DNA of 64,000 bases from contig JAFEFO010000028.1 in assembly GCA_018240565.1 (NCBI GenBank), forward strand, positions 62,001-126,000. The letters are read 5' to 3'. Shown here in pieces: positions 15,599 to 23,772 of the stretch. A model generated the notes under the pieces. The model was given only the letters and a program-made list of their open reading frames with translations. It ran no database searches and was not told where the DNA came from. This stretch comes from Pseudomonadota bacterium (GTDB lineage Bacteria > Pseudomonadota > Gammaproteobacteria > Xanthomonadales > Rhodanobacteraceae). The translations under genes and the position numbers were made by a program. The first letter of the stretch is position 1. Each line of letters opens with the position of its first letter.

Positions 15599-15898
15599 AT
15601 GTTCAAGAACGGCATGCGTCCGGTTCATCCCGGCGAAATTCTGCGCGAGGATTATCTGGCTGTGCTCGACATGAGCGCGAACGCCTTGGCCAAGGCGCTC
15701 AAGGTTCCGACTCCGCGCATCAACGACGTCGTGCGCGAGCGTCGCGGCGTTTCCGCTGATACCGCGCTGCGTCTGGCGCGTTACTTCGACACCACGCCGC
15801 AGTTCTGGCTGAATCTGCAAACCGCCTACGATTTGCGCCTTGCCGAAACGGCGTCGGGCAAAAAAATCGCGCGCGAAGTCTTGCCGAAGGCCGCGTAA
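15599..15898 (+). CDS. higA: HigA-type antitoxin (XRE helix-turn-helix)
   Basis: 99 residues. The family opening RPVHPGEILREDYL is followed by an XRE helix-turn-helix (ANALAKALKVPTPRINDVVR, about residues 24-45) and the FDTTPQFWLNLQ block. Start at ATG 15599 is favoured by GAGGAG ten bases upstream. It would neutralise HigB and repress the operon through the palindrome at 15280. Confidence 0.92.
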   Translation: MFKNGMRPVHPGEILREDYLAVLDMSANALAKALKVPTPRINDVVRERRGVSADTALRLARYFDTTPQFWLNLQTAYDLRLAETASGKKIAREVLPKAA

Positions 15899-15939
15899 TC
15901 GGCGCGACGCCGGAACGCCGTCGGTAGTATCCTGCGCGC

Positions 15940-16824
15940 ATGAATGCGCCCGTGCCGGATGAAATCGACACCGAGGAACTGCTCGGACTCATCGACGCGA
16001 CGGAGCCGCACGACGAGGCGGCGCGCGATTCCACCAGCGCCTACCTGTCCGAAATCGGCTTGATCCCGTTGCTCGACGCCGCAGGCGAACGCGCGCTCGC
16101 CGCGCGCGTGCGCGCCGGCGACGCCCAGGCGCGCCAGGCGATGATCGAGGCGAACCTGCGCCTGGTGGTATCGGTCGCGCGCGGTTTCGCCGGGCGCGGC
16201 GTGCCGCTGCTCGACCTGATCGCCGAAGGCAACCTCGGTCTCATCCGCGCGGTGGAAAAATTCGAACCGGCGCGGCGCTTGCGCTTTTCCACCTATGCCG
16301 TGTGGTGGATCCGCGAGGCGGTGCAGCATGCGTTGATGCACCAGGGCCGCACCGTGCGCGTGCCGGTGCATGTGTTGCGCGAGTATGCGCAGGTGCTGCG
16401 CGCGCGGCGCGAGTTCGTCGCCGCGCATGGCCGCGTGCCCGGCATGGATGAGTTGGCGCGCGCCGCCGGCAAACCGGCGGGTGAGGTGGCGGAACTGTTC
16501 TCCGCGACCGAGCGCATCCGCTCGCTGGATGCACCGCTGTCCGAACACGACGAGCGCGCGTTGAGCGAACAGATCGCGGTGAGCGATGCGGAAACCACCG
16601 GCGCCGAGAATGCGGCAAGCGGCGGCATAGGCGCATGGATCGCGCAATTGCCCGAACGCGAGCGTTGGGTGCTGGAGCGGCGCTTCGGGCTCAACGACCA
16701 CGGCGTGCAGACCCTGGCCGAAGTCGCCGAGCAATTGGGATTGACGCGCGAACGCGTGCGCCAGATCCAGGCGGCGGCGCTGAAAAAGTTGCGCGCGTTG
16801 CTGGAGCGAGATGAAAACAACTAA
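15940..16824 (+). CDS. rpoS: RNA polymerase sigma factor RpoS-like
   Basis: 294-residue sigma-70 family member with regions 1.2-2 (about 30-140; [44 protein letters not shown]), 3 (145-210) and 4 (225-290; [25 protein letters not shown]). Position downstream of nlpD and domain set argue for RpoS, the general-stress sigma factor; it is somewhat shorter than E. coli RpoS (330). In E. coli the main rpoS promoter lies within nlpD; here the higBA operon lies between. Its 3' end overlaps the convergent Mth938-like gene by 4 bases. Confidence 0.88.
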   Translation: MNAPVPDEIDTEELLGLIDATEPHDEAARDSTSAYLSEIGLIPLLDAAGERALAARVRAGDAQARQAMIEANLRLVVSVARGFAGRGVPLLDLIAEGNLGLIRAVEKFEPARRLRFSTYAVWWIREAVQHALMHQGRTVRVPVHVLREYAQVLRARREFVAAHGRVPGMDELARAAGKPAGEVAELFSATERIRSLDAPLSEHDERALSEQIAVSDAETTGAENAASGGIGAWIAQLPERERWVLERRFGLNDHGVQTLAEVAEQLGLTRERVRQIQAAALKKLRALLERDENN

Positions 16825-17195
16825 CCCGGCAACAGGAACACCGCGACCGCCCGCCGATCTTCGCCAATCAGCACATTGAACGTGCGTGCCGCGGCGGCGT
16901 TGTCCATGGTTTCCAGGCCGATGCCGCGCTTGAGGAACTGCGCGAGTATGACTTGCGGCGGAAACACCGCGCGCGCGCCGGTGCCGAGCAGGACGACTTC
17001 CGGCTGCAAGGCAAGGATCGATTCGATGGCGGTGGCATCGAGTTCATCGGCCTTGCGTACCGGAAAATCCTCGACGATGCGCGTGGCGCTGACGACGACG
17101 CTACGGGTCAGGCGCTTGTCGATGACGGTGACTGATTCCGCATCGGCATGGCGCAGAGAAAATTGTTGCTCATTGCGGTGTTCGGTCAGTTGCAT
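16821..17195 (-). CDS. Mth938-like domain protein
   Basis: 124-residue stand-alone Mth938-like (DUF498) protein. The motif [16 protein letters not shown] and the following [15 protein letters not shown] are typical of the family, which includes the mitochondrial complex I assembly factor NDUFAF3. The bacterial function is not established. Convergent with rpoS, and 12 bases from a dispersed repeat upstream. Confidence 0.85.
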   Translation of the reverse strand: MQLTEHRNEQQFSLRHADAESVTVIDKRLTRSVVVSATRIVEDFPVRKADELDATAIESILALQPEVVLLGTGARAVFPPQVILAQFLKRGIGLETMDNAAAARTFNVLIGEDRRAVAVFLLPG

Positions 17196-17206
17196 TTTTC
17201 CTGCTC

Positions 17207-17318
17207 GTCATTCCGGCATGGAATGCCGGAATCCAGAAGCCAGGGAAGGCCGGCTTGCAGGTTGTTCGGCACTCGGCGTCCGTGCAGTCTGGATCCCGGC
17301 AGTCCCTGCCGGGATGAC
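17207..17318 (-). repeat. Dispersed inverted-repeat element, copy 2
   Basis: 112 bp, same arms as copy 1 (GTCATTCCGGCATGG... closing with CCGGGATGAC) but with the centre reversed: the CAGACTGCACGGACGCC block reads on the minus strand. It lies between yhbY and the Mth938-like gene and, with copy 3, brackets yhbY in opposite orientation. Confidence 0.92.
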
Positions 17319-17324
17319 GCTCGT

Positions 17325-17618
17325 CTATCGCGGCAACGCCAACTTCGGCTGCTCTTCGTTGCGTCGGTAGAAACAGGCGACGCGGCCGATGCTCTGCACG
17401 CATTCGGCACGCGCGGCGGTCGCGAGTTCGACGATTTGTGTCTTGCGTTCGTCGCGGTCGTCGCCGAGCTTGACCTTGACCAGCTCGTGCTGATCCAGCG
17501 CGTTGGACAACTCCTTGATGAGCGCCGGCGTCAGCCCCTTGTTGCCGGTCAGGATCACCGGCTTGAGGTTGTGCGCGAGGCCGCGCAGATAGCGTTTCTG
17601 GGAAGGCGTAAGGTTCAT
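17325..17618 (-). CDS. yhbY: YhbY/CRM-domain RNA-binding protein
   Basis: 97 residues from ATG 17618 (GAAAGGAA upstream); a longer frame exists only through the dispersed repeat and is rejected. It is a single CRM domain: LTPSQKRYLRGLAHNLKPV and GLTPALIKELSNALDQHELVK with the GNKG loop. E. coli YhbY associates with the 50S ribosomal precursor. It is divergent from rlmE-ftsH, the arrangement also seen in E. coli. Flanked on both sides by copies of the dispersed repeat. Confidence 0.93.
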   Translation of the reverse strand: MNLTPSQKRYLRGLAHNLKPVILTGNKGLTPALIKELSNALDQHELVKVKLGDDRDERKTQIVELATAARAECVQSIGRVACFYRRNEEQPKLALPR

Positions 17619-17633
17619 GAAATTCCTTTCGCC

Positions 17634-17744
17634 GTCATCCCGGCAAGGATTGCCGGGAACCAGACTGCATGGATGCCATATCGCGACGACATCCAATCTT
17701 GCCATCCCTGGCTTCTGGATTCCGGCAGTCCCTGCCGGATTGAC
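17634..17744 (+). repeat. Dispersed inverted-repeat element, copy 3
   Basis: 111 bp between the divergent yhbY and rlmE genes. Arms GTCATCCCGGCAAGGATTGC and closing GCCGGATTGAC; centre ACTGCATGGATGCCAT and CCATCCCTGGCTTCTGG in plus orientation. It ends about 65 bases before rlmE. Confidence 0.92.
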
Positions 17745-17810
17745 GAGCTGATTTAGTAATGGTGATGGCTTTACAGGGTATCATGCGGCTATGCAGCAAG
17801 GTTCAAGGTG

Positions 17811-18428
17811 ATGGCCAGGAGCAAGTCGAGCGCGCGCTGGCTCAAGGAACATTTCTCCGACCCGTTCGTCAAACGCGCACAGTCGGAAGGCTGGCGTTCG
17901 CGCGCGGTGTTCAAGCTCGAGGAATTGATCGAACGCGACCGCCTGCTCCGGCCCGGCATGACCGTGGTGGACCTGGGCGCCGCACCCGGGGGCTGGTCAC
18001 AGATGGTGCGCGAGCGCCTCGGCGATGCCGGGCGCATCGTGGCGCTGGACATCCTGCCGATGCAGGGCATCGCGGGCGTTACGTTCATCGAGGGCGATTT
18101 CCGCGAAGACACGGTGCTCGAGCAGTTGGAAGCCGCGCTGGGCGGAGCGCAAGTCGACCTTGTGCTTTCGGACATGGCGCCCAATATCAGCGGGGTGGAG
18201 GACGCGGATCAGGCACGCGCCATGCATCTGGTTGAATTGGCGCAGGAATTTGCCGCCGTCCACCTGAAACCCGGCGGTGCGTTCGTGGTCAAATTGTTCC
18301 AGGGTCGCGGTTTCGACGAGTACCTGAAAAACTTGCGCAAGGCCTACGAGCGCGTCAGCATGCGCAAACCCAAGGCATCGCGGGCGCGCAGTTCCGAGGC
18401 TTACGCGATTGCCACCGGCAAGAGATAG
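17811..18428 (+). CDS. rlmE: 23S rRNA (uridine-2'-O)-methyltransferase RlmE
   Basis: 205 residues (a GTG one codon upstream is an alternative start). Methylates U2552 of 23S rRNA. The SAM motif [13 protein letters not shown] and the catalytic Lys positions ([21 protein letters not shown] with Asp, FVVKLFQG) are intact. It sits 12 bases before ftsH, the classic rlmE(ftsJ)-ftsH heat-shock operon. Confidence 0.96.
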   Translation: MARSKSSARWLKEHFSDPFVKRAQSEGWRSRAVFKLEELIERDRLLRPGMTVVDLGAAPGGWSQMVRERLGDAGRIVALDILPMQGIAGVTFIEGDFREDTVLEQLEAALGGAQVDLVLSDMAPNISGVEDADQARAMHLVELAQEFAAVHLKPGGAFVVKLFQGRGFDEYLKNLRKAYERVSMRKPKASRARSSEAYAIATGKR

Positions 18429-18440
18429 GAAACGCAACAC

Positions 18441-20357
18441 ATGAACGACATGGCCAAGAATCTATTGCTCTGGATCGTCATCGCGGTCGTGCTGCTCGCG
18501 GTGTTCCAGAGTTTCAATCCGCACGGCGCCAGCGAGCGCAATATTTCCTATTCGGATTTCATTCAGCAGGTTACGAATAATTCCGTCGCGGAGGTAAGAC
18601 TCAGCACCACGATTCCGCAGAACATATCTGGCAAGCGCAAGGACGGCAGCACGCTGTCCACGACTGCGCCTATCGACGACAGCCAGATGGTTACAACGTT
18701 ACTCTCGCATGGCGTGGTAGTCAGCCAGGACCCGGCGGATAATGCCGCGCTGTGGCGCGTGCTGGTCGACTGGATTCCGTTCATCATCTTCATTGGCCTG
18801 TTGTTCTATTTCATGCGCCAGATGCAGGCGGGCGCCGGCGGTCGCGGCGCGATGTCGTTCGGCCGCTCGCGTGCGAAATTGCAGGGCGAGGACCAGGTCA
18901 AGGTCAATTTCAGCGACGTCGCCGGTTGCGACGAGGCGAAAGAGGAAGTCGGCGAACTGGTCGAGTTCCTGCGCGATCCGGGCAAGTTCCAGAAACTCGG
19001 CGGCCGCATTCCGCGCGGCGTCTTGATGGTCGGCTCGCCCGGCACCGGCAAGACCTTGCTGGCCAAGGCGATTGCCGGCGAAGCCAAGGTGCCGTTCTTC
19101 TCGATTTCCGGCTCGGATTTCGTCGAAATGTTCGTCGGCGTCGGTGCCTCGCGCGTGCGCGACATGTTCGAGCAGGCCAAGAAGCACGCGCCATGCATCA
19201 TCTTCATCGATGAAATCGACGCGGTTGGCCGCCATCGCGGCGCAGGCCTTGGCGGCGGTCATGACGAGCGCGAGCAGACGCTGAACCAGTTGCTGGTCGA
19301 GATGGACGGCTTCGAGGGCAACGAGGGCATCATCGTCATCGCCGCCACCAACCGGCCTGACGTTCTTGATCCGGCGCTTCTGCGCCCGGGTCGCTTTGAT
19401 CGCCAGGTCGTCGTGCCGCTGCCGGATCTGCGCGGCCGCGAGCAGATCCTCAAAGTGCACATGCGCAAGGTGCCGCTGGCCGACGATGTCGATGCCACCG
19501 TGATCGCACGCGGCACGCCGGGATTTTCCGGTGCGGATCTGGCCAACCTCGTCAACGAAGCGGCCTTGTTTGCCGCGCGCTTCAACTCGCGCGCGGTGAC
19601 CATGGATCACTTCGAGCGCGCCAAGGACAAGATCATGATGGGCAGCGAGCGCAAGTCCATGATCATGAGCGAGGACGAGAAAAAGCTCACCGCCTATCAC
19701 GAAGCCGGGCACGCCATTGTCGGGCGCCTGGTGCCCGAGCATGATCCGGTGCACAAGGTGACGATCATTCCGCGCGGTCGCGCGCTGGGCGTGACCTTGT
19801 TCCTGCCCGAAGCCGATCGCTACAGCCACAGCAAGACCTCGCTCGAAAGCCGCCTCGCCAGTCTGTACGGCGGGCGCGTGGCCGAGGAACTGATCTTCGG
19901 CGAGGACAAGGTCACGACCGGGGCGTCCAACGACATCCAGCGAGCGACCGGCCTTGCGCGCGACATGGTCACCAAATACGGCTTGTCGCCGGAATTGGGC
20001 CCGATGACCTACAGCGACGAAGAGGACGAAGTATTTCTCGGCCGCTCGGTGACCCAGCACAAGCAGGTGTCGGAGGAAACCGCGCGCAAGATCGACGAGG
20101 TCGTGCGCGGCGTGATCGACCACGCCTACAACCGCGCGCGTACGCTGTTGACCACGAATATCGAGAAATTGCATGCGATGGCCAAGGCCCTGCTGCAATA
20201 CGAGACGATCGACGGCGACCAGATCAATGCCATCATGGATGGCCGCGAACCCGGTCCGCCCAAGGACTGGCAGAAGAACGAGCCCGGCGGTAGCGGCAAG
20301 CCAGGCGTGGGCAAGCCGGCATCGCCGCCGATCGGCGGGCCGGCGGCGCAGCACTGA
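18441..20357 (+). CDS. ftsH: ATP-dependent zinc metalloprotease FtsH
   Basis: 638-residue inner-membrane AAA protease degrading unassembled membrane proteins and regulators. Two membrane segments (about 6-25 and 105-125) flank a small periplasmic domain. The AAA module has Walker A SPGTGKT (about 198-205) and Walker [10 protein letters not shown]; the zinc site is HEAGH at 420-424. The C-terminus is Gly/Pro-rich. It follows rlmE. In relatives folP follows ftsH; here cdd, the deo genes and a kinase gene lie between. Confidence 0.98.
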   Translation: MNDMAKNLLLWIVIAVVLLAVFQSFNPHGASERNISYSDFIQQVTNNSVAEVRLSTTIPQNISGKRKDGSTLSTTAPIDDSQMVTTLLSHGVVVSQDPADNAALWRVLVDWIPFIIFIGLLFYFMRQMQAGAGGRGAMSFGRSRAKLQGEDQVKVNFSDVAGCDEAKEEVGELVEFLRDPGKFQKLGGRIPRGVLMVGSPGTGKTLLAKAIAGEAKVPFFSISGSDFVEMFVGVGASRVRDMFEQAKKHAPCIIFIDEIDAVGRHRGAGLGGGHDEREQTLNQLLVEMDGFEGNEGIIVIAATNRPDVLDPALLRPGRFDRQVVVPLPDLRGREQILKVHMRKVPLADDVDATVIARGTPGFSGADLANLVNEAALFAARFNSRAVTMDHFERAKDKIMMGSERKSMIMSEDEKKLTAYHEAGHAIVGRLVPEHDPVHKVTIIPRGRALGVTLFLPEADRYSHSKTSLESRLASLYGGRVAEELIFGEDKVTTGASNDIQRATGLARDMVTKYGLSPELGPMTYSDEEDEVFLGRSVTQHKQVSEETARKIDEVVRGVIDHAYNRARTLLTTNIEKLHAMAKALLQYETIDGDQINAIMDGREPGPPKDWQKNEPGGSGKPGVGKPASPPIGGPAAQH

Positions 20358-20366
20358 TCGCGCGGC

Positions 20367-20798
20367 ATGCCCGGATCCGTGACGGGGGCAACTGATCTGG
20401 AAGAACTTCGTGCGCTTGCCACGCAGGCGGCGCAGCGCGCCTATGCGCCGTATTCGAAGTTGAATGTGGGCGCCGCACTGCGTTCGGCTGGCGGGACGGT
20501 ATATCTCGGCTGCAATGTCGAGAACGCCGCTTATCCCATCGGTGGATGCGCCGAGCGCGCGGCAATCGCTGCGGCAGTTCATGCCGAAGGCGCGGATTTC
20601 CATCTCGAAGCGATCGCCGTGGCCGCGTTCGATGCGACCGGGAGACTACTTGCCATATCGCCCTGCGGCGCCTGCCGGCAAGCGCTGGTGGAGTTCGGTG
20701 CGCAAGCCAGGGTCAGTTTTCATCAACCCGATGGCAGCTGGAGCGATGTGCTCGCCGATGATCTGTTGCCGTGGCGGTTCGTGTTGCCGCCGCGTTGA
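20367..20798 (+). CDS. cdd: Cytidine deaminase
   Basis: 143 residues, the homotetrameric short form. Deaminates cytidine and deoxycytidine to uridine and deoxyuridine for salvage. Zinc and proton-shuttle motifs are visible: GCAERAAI (Cys and Glu, about residues 60-66) and SPCGACRQ (two Cys, about 97-104). It lies 9 bases after ftsH and ends 2 bases from the convergent deoD stop. Confidence 0.95.
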   Translation: MPGSVTGATDLEELRALATQAAQRAYAPYSKLNVGAALRSAGGTVYLGCNVENAAYPIGGCAERAAIAAAVHAEGADFHLEAIAVAAFDATGRLLAISPCGACRQALVEFGAQARVSFHQPDGSWSDVLADDLLPWRFVLPPR

Positions 20799-20800
20799 AA

Positions 20801-21514
20801 TCAATCGCGTGCTTCCAGCGCGCATTCCAGTGCCAGCTGTGCCATGCGACCGAGCCCCTGCTCGCGCTCGTTGGCGGACAGGTGAGCATCGTGGTCCAGC
20901 TGATCGCTGACCGTGAGCATCGCCAGCGCCTGCACGCCTTCACGCATGGCCAGGCCGTAGAGTCCTGCAGCTTCCATTTCGACCCCGCGGATACCATGGC
21001 GGCGCAATAGTTCAAGCCGTTCGCTTGATCCGTCGTAGAACGTGTCGGTGCTGAAGATTGCGGACACGCGCGTAGCGATGCCGACCCGCGCGGCAACAGT
21101 CACCGCCGACTGCAACAAGGCGAAATCGGCGCAAGCGGCAAGATCCAGGGCGCCGAATGCCTGGCGATTGAAATGCGAATCGGTGCTGGCCGATTGCGCC
21201 AGCAGCACCTCGCCCAATGCGGCATCGCCGAGGCCGCCGCAGGTGCCGACACGAATCAGGCGACGCACGGCGTACACGCGGATCAATTCGGTGGCATAGA
21301 TCGCCGTGGACGGAATGCCCATGCCGCTGCCCATGACTGAAATGCGTCGACCGCGATAGGTTCCGGTGAAACCCAGCATGTTGCGCCGATCATTCACCTG
21401 AATCGCATCGTCGAGGAACGTCTGTGCAATATGACGGGCGCGCAGCGGATCGCCGGGCAACAGCACGGTGTCGGCGATAGCGCCCGGGACGGCATCGATA
21501 TGCGGGGTGCTCAT
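20801..21514 (-). CDS. deoD: Purine-nucleoside phosphorylase DeoD
   Basis: 237 residues, hexameric high-molecular-mass type. Phosphorolyses purine (deoxy)nucleosides. MSTPHIDAVPGAIADTVLLP at the start, GDPLRA, and SDTFYD-like STDTFYDGSS and GVEMEAAGLYGLA are family motifs. The start ATG 21514 overlaps the deoA stop by 4 bases; it is the last gene of the deoC-deoA-deoD operon. Confidence 0.95.
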   Translation of the reverse strand: MSTPHIDAVPGAIADTVLLPGDPLRARHIAQTFLDDAIQVNDRRNMLGFTGTYRGRRISVMGSGMGIPSTAIYATELIRVYAVRRLIRVGTCGGLGDAALGEVLLAQSASTDSHFNRQAFGALDLAACADFALLQSAVTVAARVGIATRVSAIFSTDTFYDGSSERLELLRRHGIRGVEMEAAGLYGLAMREGVQALAMLTVSDQLDHDAHLSANEREQGLGRMAQLALECALEARD

Positions 21515-22869
21515 GCGGTCACGGTCGCGGTCTTCGCGCGCGGGGCCTGTGCCTGTGGCAACCATCGCAACAGCGGCGCTGGCGGCGCAGGTGCCTCGCC
21601 CACGCGGAAGGCGCCCAGGATGCGCGCCGTCGCGGCATCGGCATCCGACGCGGTGCGTGCATGCACGATGGCGAGAGGCTCGCCTTGATCCACGCGCTCG
21701 CCGAGTCCGCGTACACCCGCGAGTCCCACCGCGTGATCGATGGGCGCTCCCGGCACGCGGCGACCCCCACCAAGGGCGACGACGCATTCGCCCAGTTCGC
21801 GCACGGCGATGGATTGGATGAATCCTGCATGGCTGGCCACGACCGGGCGTTGGACCGGCGCCTGCGGCAAGCATTGCTGCGGATGTTCGAACAGATCGGC
21901 TGGCCCGCCCAATGCCGCCACCATGCGCGCGAAGCGCTCGGCTGCCTCGCCGCAGTCCAACGCGCGTTGCAGGCGCGCGGTCGCGCCTGGGTGGTCTGGC
22001 TCGATACCGCCCAGGCACAGCAGTTCCGCGGACAAGGCCAGCGTGAGTTCACGCAAGCGTGGATCGCAGGCGCGACCGCTGAGCAGATCCACGATGGCGC
22101 GAACTTCCAGGGCGTTGCCGGCATCGCGCCCCAGCACTTGATCCATGTCGCTGAGCGCCGCCGCCAATGCGATTCCGCTGCCTGCGGCGACAGCATGCAT
22201 GCGCGTTGCCAATGCCATCGCGGCGGTTTCATCGGGTGTTTGCGCGCCATTGCCGGTCTTGATGTCGAGCACCAGCGCCTGCGCGCCACCGGCGAACTTC
22301 TTCGACAGGATCGATGCAATGATCAGATCCGGCACATCCACGGTCGCGGTGACGTCGCGCACGGTATACAGGCGCCGGTCTGCCGGCACCAGATCGGCAT
22401 TCTGCCCGACGATGGCGCAGCCAACCTCGCGCACCACGCGGTGCATTCGCTCGGGCGAAGGATTCACGTCGTAGCCGGCAATGCTCTCGAGCTTGTCGAG
22501 CGTGCCGCCGGTGTGCCCCAGGCCGCGCCCGGAAATCATCGGCACAAAGCCGCCGCAGGCAGACACCAATGGCGCCAACGCAAGGCTCACGCAGTCGCCA
22601 ACGCCACCGGTGGAGTGCTTGTCGAGCACCGGGCCGGGCAAGTCGCTCCAGTTCAGGCAGCGACCCGAATCGCGCAGTGCGAACGTGAAGTCGCGGCATT
22701 CGCGCAAATCGAGGCCGCGCCATGCCACGGCCATCGCAAACGCGCCGAGCTGGGCGTCGCACCATGTGTTTTCGGCGATGCCCTGCGCCACCTCGCGCCA
22801 CTGTGCCGCGCTCAATCGCTGGTCTTCGCGCTTGGCGCGAATCAAGGCAGCGGCGGAGGTGGCGTTCAT
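21511..22869 (-). CDS. deoA: Thymidine phosphorylase
   Basis: 452 residues. Cleaves thymidine and deoxyuridine to base and deoxyribose 1-phosphate. The glycosyltransferase-family signature VLDKHSTGGVGD (about 80-95) and the nearby SGRGLGHTGGTLDKLE segment are intact. Starts at ATG 22869, overlapping the deoC stop (ATGA). A longer in-frame extension runs into deoC and is not credible. Confidence 0.95.
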   Translation of the reverse strand: MNATSAAALIRAKREDQRLSAAQWREVAQGIAENTWCDAQLGAFAMAVAWRGLDLRECRDFTFALRDSGRCLNWSDLPGPVLDKHSTGGVGDCVSLALAPLVSACGGFVPMISGRGLGHTGGTLDKLESIAGYDVNPSPERMHRVVREVGCAIVGQNADLVPADRRLYTVRDVTATVDVPDLIIASILSKKFAGGAQALVLDIKTGNGAQTPDETAAMALATRMHAVAAGSGIALAAALSDMDQVLGRDAGNALEVRAIVDLLSGRACDPRLRELTLALSAELLCLGGIEPDHPGATARLQRALDCGEAAERFARMVAALGGPADLFEHPQQCLPQAPVQRPVVASHAGFIQSIAVRELGECVVALGGGRRVPGAPIDHAVGLAGVRGLGERVDQGEPLAIVHARTASDADAATARILGAFRVGEAPAPPAPLLRWLPQAQAPRAKTATVTA

Positions 22870-23618
22870 CGCGGGGCAGCCACCAGCGCAGCAAGTTGGT
22901 CGAACAGCGCGCTGGCGCCGATGCGGAATTGTTCCGGCGTTATCCATTCGTCGCCAAGCCGAGCGCGCGCCAGATCAAGGTATTCGACGGCGGCATCGAG
23001 GCTGCGGATGCCGCCGGCCGCCTTGAAGCCGCAGCGACCGCGGTTGGCGGCGATGACATCCAGCATGATCGCGGCGGCTTGCGGCGTGGCATTGACAGCC
23101 ACCTTGCCGGTCGAGGTCTTGAGAAAGTCCACGCCGGCATCGATGCCCAGCTGCGCCGCCGCACGAATGCACTCGGGTGTTGCCAGCTCACCGGTTTCCA
23201 GAATCAACTTGAGCGTGTGGCGCGTGCCGCAAGCGGTGCGCACGGCATCCACCACGGCGCGCGCGCGAGCCACATCGCCGGCGATGAACGCCGCCCACGG
23301 CAGGACCATGTCGATTTCGTCGGCACCCGCGGCGATGGCCTGCCGTGTTTCGAGCGCGGCGCGCGCGGCATCCGTGCCGCCATCGGGAAAGTTGACGACG
23401 CTTGCAATCTTCACCGGTGTGCCGACAAGCGCGCGCCGCGCCGTGGCGACATGCGCAGGATGGACGCAGACCGCCGCGGGCCGGATCGCACAGGCCCTTG
23501 CGCGCAGGCACAGGGCGTCGATGCGGGCGTTGGTGTCGTCGTCGTTCAGGCTGGTGAGATCGAGCAGTGGCAGCAGGCAGACAGCAAGCTCGCGACGCAG
23601 TTCTTCATCCGGTTGCAT
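22866..23618 (-). CDS. deoC: Deoxyribose-phosphate aldolase
   Basis: 250 residues. Class I aldolase cleaving deoxyribose 5-phosphate to glyceraldehyde 3-phosphate and acetaldehyde. LLDLTSLND at the N-terminus, VNFPDGG, the Schiff-base lysine in VDFLKTSTGK (about 170) and GFKAAGGIRS are present. First gene of the deoC-deoA-deoD operon. deoB (phosphopentomutase) is not in the window. No clear operator was recognised in the 154-base gap to the divergent kinase gene. Confidence 0.95.
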   Translation of the reverse strand: MQPDEELRRELAVCLLPLLDLTSLNDDDTNARIDALCLRARACAIRPAAVCVHPAHVATARRALVGTPVKIASVVNFPDGGTDAARAALETRQAIAAGADEIDMVLPWAAFIAGDVARARAVVDAVRTACGTRHTLKLILETGELATPECIRAAAQLGIDAGVDFLKTSTGKVAVNATPQAAAIMLDVIAANRGRCGFKAAGGIRSLDAAVEYLDLARARLGDEWITPEQFRIGASALFDQLAALVAAPR

Positions 23619-23772
23619 GGGACATTCCGCAGTTTGTCGTTGCAAGGCTAAGCCGAACAAAGTCATTGGAATATGACCTGGGACAAGCATGGATGTTGCA
23701 GAGCCACGCAACTGGCAGGACGCATGTGCGCGACTTTTCCCTTTCGCGACGTGAGTCGGCTATGCTTGCAAT

